NCBI GenBank assembly: GCA_002425305.1
Contig: DILZ01000089.1
Location: forward strand, 20,271 to 29,336
Direction of reading: 5' to 3'
DNA: 9,066 bases
From: Ruminococcaceae bacterium UBA5579
GTDB lineage: Bacteria > Bacillota > Clostridia > Oscillospirales > Ruminococcaceae
Translations under genes and position numbers: made by a program
In this document: in pieces, positions 6,720 through 9,066 of the stretch
Layout: each line of letters opens with the position of its first letter
How positions within the stretch are numbered: the first letter of the stretch is position 1
Notes under the pieces: model-generated
What the model was told of the DNA's origin: nothing
Databases searched by the model: none
The model's input: the letters and a program-made list of their open reading frames with translations, nothing else

Positions 6720-7751
6720 TTATCTCTTTTCCCGCGCTGCTCCGATGAGCAGGATACAGCACATAGCCAATACGCACACGGACAGAGCGGCGTTTTTCGT
6801 GAACGGTACAACGACCGCTTCGGGAGCGATTACCGGAATGTCCTTCGGTTGAAAAAAACCGGCGAACGGCATTGAGATCAGCGCGGCAATGAACGACGCG
6901 GGCGCGCGGGAGAGCAAAAAGCCCTTAAGCGGGATGTTTTTGGCGAGCGCGGCGATCTGCATAAGCACGCACACTCCACCGAACGCCAGCAGCGCTCCGC
7001 AGATAGGCAGCGCGTGAGCCGTCGGCGAAAGCTCGCTCACTCTCGTGACCTCCAGGAGTGCGGGGAAGATTTCACCAGATCCGAAAATGCCTTCAAAAAG
7101 TCTGAAAACACCCACAACTCTCAGCATTGCCGAAACCGCCGAAAACCCGACTATCATCGCGCAAACCGTAAACATCACCCTGGCTGCGTCCACGACCGAT
7201 GAAATAAAGGAATTTGATGTGAGGTCAAACGAGAGTTTTGCCGGTTTAAGCTCGAAAGCGCCCCGAGAGCGTACAAAGGCCGCAATAAGCAGCGACGCCG
7301 CAAAGCAGGCTCCGAAAAGAGCAAGCCCCGCCGCAGCGCTGCCGAATATCCTCATTCCCGCAATTCCTATCATAAAGCCGGGACCGCTGCCAAAACAAAA
7401 GCATAACATTCTTCCCGCGTCCTTTGCGGAAAGACGCTCTTGCCGAACAAGCTCCGAAAGCAGCCTTGCCCCGACCGGATAACCGCCGATATTCGCCAGA
7501 ACAAAGACCGCGCAAAGCTCCTCGTCCATTCGCAGAAGCCTTGAAAGCGGAAAGGTTATTGGGCGGAGCGCATAGCGATACAATCCGCTTTTTTGCAGAT
7601 ATATCGCAAGCGATGTAAACGCGAAAAGACTCGGCACAACGACCTCAAGGCAGCTCGCTGCGGAAACGCTTATCGCCTCGGATATCGCCTTCGGGTTTAT
7701 CAATAAAATAATCGTTGCAAGACCGGCGGCAACGGATAAAAAAAATTTCAT
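6720..7751 (-). CDS. YlbJ-like / nucleoside-recognition (Gate) domain integral membrane protein
   Basis: This is a 343-residue multi-pass membrane protein resembling YlbJ, a sporulation-linked membrane protein, and more broadly the nucleoside-recognition or Gate-domain family. Two similar halves are visible. The first has PSLFAFTSLAIYL (40-52), ANIGGYPVGARLLSEL (86-101) and CFCFGSGPGFMIGIAGM (117-133); the GYPVGA and SGP motifs are typical. The second has LLEVTRVSEL (232-241), LLAFGGVCVLMQIAALA (254-270) and a final hydrophobic segment at 320-338. In B. subtilis YlbJ is needed for normal spore formation; the transported or bound substrate is unknown to me, so a sporulation role here is inference. 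A good ribosome binding site (AAAGGTGGAG) precedes the ATG. It is the second gene of a pair, 15 bases after the TIGR04086-like gene, and converges on cheD. Confidence 0.75.
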   Translation of the reverse strand: MKFFLSVAAGLATIILLINPKAISEAISVSAASCLEVVVPSLFAFTSLAIYLQKSGLYRYALRPITFPLSRLLRMDEELCAVFVLANIGGYPVGARLLSELVRQERLSAKDAGRMLCFCFGSGPGFMIGIAGMRIFGSAAAGLALFGACFAASLLIAAFVRSRGAFELKPAKLSFDLTSNSFISSVVDAARVMFTVCAMIVGFSAVSAMLRVVGVFRLFEGIFGSGEIFPALLEVTRVSELSPTAHALPICGALLAFGGVCVLMQIAALAKNIPLKGFLLSRAPASFIAALISMPFAGFFQPKDIPVIAPEAVVVPFTKNAALSVCVLAMCCILLIGAAREKR

Positions 7752-7766
7752 ACTCCACCTTTTTCG

Positions 7767-8150
7767 TCAGCGTTCCTCGGACGAGTTCACGCCAGATACG
7801 CCACCGACCGCCGCAAATGCCGTACACAACGCGATCTTTAAAAACAGAAAGCCGTTTGTTTTTGTTGAGGTGATCAAGGCTATCAGGACCATAGGCACAG
7901 CGAACATCAGCCCGCATAACAGACCGGTTCTCAAGCCGTCCTTCCGCCGAACAAGCCCCGCCGTTTTTCCACAGACAAAGCCCCCTATGGTAAGCGCTAC
8001 CACTGCTGCCGCGCCTGCTCCTGCGGACGCGGACTTCATCAGCGACAGCACGAGCGACGCGGGCAAGATCGTCAGCAGCATTGCCGAATATCCGAATAAC
8101 AGCCCCAAAAGATACGGCTTCAGCTTTTCGTTTTGTTTCTTTTTACGCAT
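7767..8150 (-). CDS. Small four-helix membrane protein, TIGR04086 family-like
   Basis: This 127-residue protein has a basic N-terminus (RKKKQNEKLK) and about four membrane segments: 12-38, 44-66, 73-94 and 100-120. The arrangement and the glycine-rich second helix (GGFVCGKTAGLVRRKDGLRTGLL) fit the TIGR04086/YrzE-like family of small membrane proteins found in Firmicutes; function is unknown. The ATG at 8150 has a GGGGTGAGGTG ribosome binding site a few bases upstream on the - strand. It is the first gene of a two-gene unit with the YlbJ-like gene and is separated from the upstream hydrolase gene by a terminator, so a promoter should lie within 8151-8200. The - strand there contains CATAAAAT near 8166-8173 as a possible -10 but no convincing -35. 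Confidence 0.7.
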   Translation of the reverse strand: MRKKKQNEKLKPYLLGLLFGYSAMLLTILPASLVLSLMKSASAGAGAAAVVALTIGGFVCGKTAGLVRRKDGLRTGLLCGLMFAVPMVLIALITSTKTNGFLFLKIALCTAFAAVGGVSGVNSSEER

Positions 8151-8194
8151 TGCACCTCACCCCATAGGATTTTATGCAATGGTTGGACGATTTA

Positions 8195-8231
8195 GAAGTA
8201 ATAAAAAGCCCGTATCGCGGACACGGGCTTT
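8195..8231 (-). terminator. Rho-independent terminator after the SGNH hydrolase gene
   Basis: AAAGCCCGT (8205-8213) and ACGGGCTTT (8223-8231) form a 9-bp stem with a 9-base loop. Read on the - strand it starts four bases after the hydrolase stop codon (8236-8238), and the stem runs into a T-rich tract (TTTTTATTA). This separates the hydrolase from the downstream TIGR04086/ylbJ-like pair. Confidence 0.88.
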
Positions 8232-8235
8232 GGTT

Positions 8236-9066
8236 TTATTCGGTTTTTATCTGCTTGTTTATCTCGTGCAGCGCGATGTAATATGCCTCTCTGCCTAAGT
8301 GTATCCCGTCGCCGCCGTTGTATTTTTCATTAAGCGTTCCGTCGGAAGCCTTTAACGGCTCGGTAAAATCCACAAAATGAACACGTTCGCTGTAATGTGT
8401 TCGGATATAATTCTTTATCGAATCGTTGAACTCGTTAATATAAGCAAGCCTTGTAAATTCAAGATTGCTTATCGGTGTTATCGCGCAGACATACACGTCC
8501 GCGTTGGAGTTTTCCAGCGTGGTGGAAATGATGCTGCTGTAATTCTCGCAGTACTCCTCGGCACTTGTCATATTGACATCGTTCATACCCATCCAAAAGA
8601 AAACGTAACGCGGTTCGGTCTTTTTTAATACGGGGATAAGCTCTGCGGGTTCTCTTTGGTAGTACATACGGTAGCTGAACAGGTTTCGCGCGCCGACGTT
8701 TCCCGTTGCGTATACGTTTTTGCTTTTAAGGACCTCCCACGCGGAAAAACCGCTGCAGATACTGTCGCCTACAAACAGCGAGTTCTCGCCGAGAGTCTCT
8801 TCCTCTTCGGGAAGAATATATGTATCTGTCGACGCGTCATATTCGAGATAGCTTGACGGATCATCGAACAGCGGGGTAACTTCAAGCGGCTCAGTGGGCA
8901 GATCGGTGGATTCCGGTTGGCTTGAATTGTTTGTCGGAGTTGTATTGTCGATATTCTGTCCGTTGTTTTTGACAAATTCGGTTGAGTTAACAGTGGAAGG
9001 TTTTTTGGATTCTGTTGAACGGCAAGCGCAGACAAAGAATATCACCGCAGTCAACGCGGCGGTTCC
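8236..9066 (-). CDS. SGNH/GDSL-family extracytoplasmic hydrolase, probable lipoprotein (5' end outside window)
   Basis: This is a serine esterase/acylhydrolase-fold protein. All four SGNH blocks are visible, numbered from the TTG at 9054: FVGDS with catalytic S98, NVGAR with G121, WMGMND with G156 and N158, and GDGIHL with D249 and H252. The frame stays open upstream to the right edge (GTAA before the TTG), and the hydrophobic run AVIFFVCAC reads as the core of a lipoprotein signal peptide with C11 as the likely lipidated cysteine; the true start is therefore probably a few codons beyond the window. A polar linker of about 75-80 residues rich in Ser, Thr, Asn, Pro and acidic residues connects the signal to the catalytic domain, as expected for a protein tethered outside the membrane in a thick wall. 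The substrate is unknown; cell-wall or polysaccharide deacetylation and lipid ester cleavage are both possible. Confidence 0.88.
   Translation of the reverse strand, partial: GTAALTAVIFFVCACRSTESKKPSTVNSTEFVKNNGQNIDNTTPTNNSSQPESTDLPTEPLEVTPLFDDPSSYLEYDASTDTYILPEEEETLGENSLFVGDSICSGFSAWEVLKSKNVYATGNVGARNLFSYRMYYQREPAELIPVLKKTEPRYVFFWMGMNDVNMTSAEEYCENYSSIISTTLENSNADVYVCAITPISNLEFTRLAYINEFNDSIKNYIRTHYSERVHFVDFTEPLKASDGTLNEKYNGGDGIHLGREAYYIALHEINKQIKTE

Noticed and set aside
9052..9054. TTG at 9054 as the real start of the SGNH hydrolase
   Set aside because: The frame stays open to the window edge, the hydrophobic signal core continues upstream, and there is no room to see a ribosome binding site, so the start probably lies outside the window.

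Overview
The window comes from a motile, low-to-mid-GC Firmicute, most likely a clostridial (Oscillospirales- or Lachnospirales-like) anaerobe. The pointers are the flhB-flhA-fliA-rod gene order, the CheC/CheD adaptation pair, a YlbJ-like membrane protein, a TIGR04086-type small membrane protein, and strong AGGAGG-type ribosome binding sites. The assignment rests on family recognition only; no taxonomic search was possible.

Left two thirds (1-6663, + strand): a compact flagellar/chemotaxis operon. It opens inside flhB, right at the PTH of the NPTH autocleavage site. It then runs through flhA (export gate), fliA/sigD (sigma-28 motility sigma factor), two flagellar rod genes (flgF-like, then flgG-like), cheC (CheY-P phosphatase) and cheD (receptor glutamine deamidase). 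cheC and cheD overlap by one base. The operon ends in a strong hairpin at 6677-6705. FlhB and FlhA build the export gate, the rod proteins are exported through it, FliA switches on late flagellar genes, and CheC/CheD tune chemotactic adaptation. flhF and flhG, often found between flhA and the sigma gene, are absent at that junction.

The most unusual object is the flgG-like gene (4060-5544). It encodes 494 residues where about 260 is usual. The excess is explained by the outer D1 domain being present three times in tandem between otherwise ordinary N- and C-terminal rod helices. The second oddity is an exact TTGACA-N17-TATAAT promoter sequence inside the fliA coding region.

Right third (6720-9066, - strand): genes converging on the flagellar operon. 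An SGNH/GDSL-family extracytoplasmic hydrolase, probably a lipoprotein cut by the right edge of the window, is followed by its own terminator. Then comes a two-gene unit, a TIGR04086-like small membrane protein and a YlbJ-like multi-pass membrane protein, ending at the shared intergenic hairpin. No RNA genes, CRISPR arrays, insertion sequences or other mobile elements were seen, and no gene-free stretch exceeds about 90 bases.
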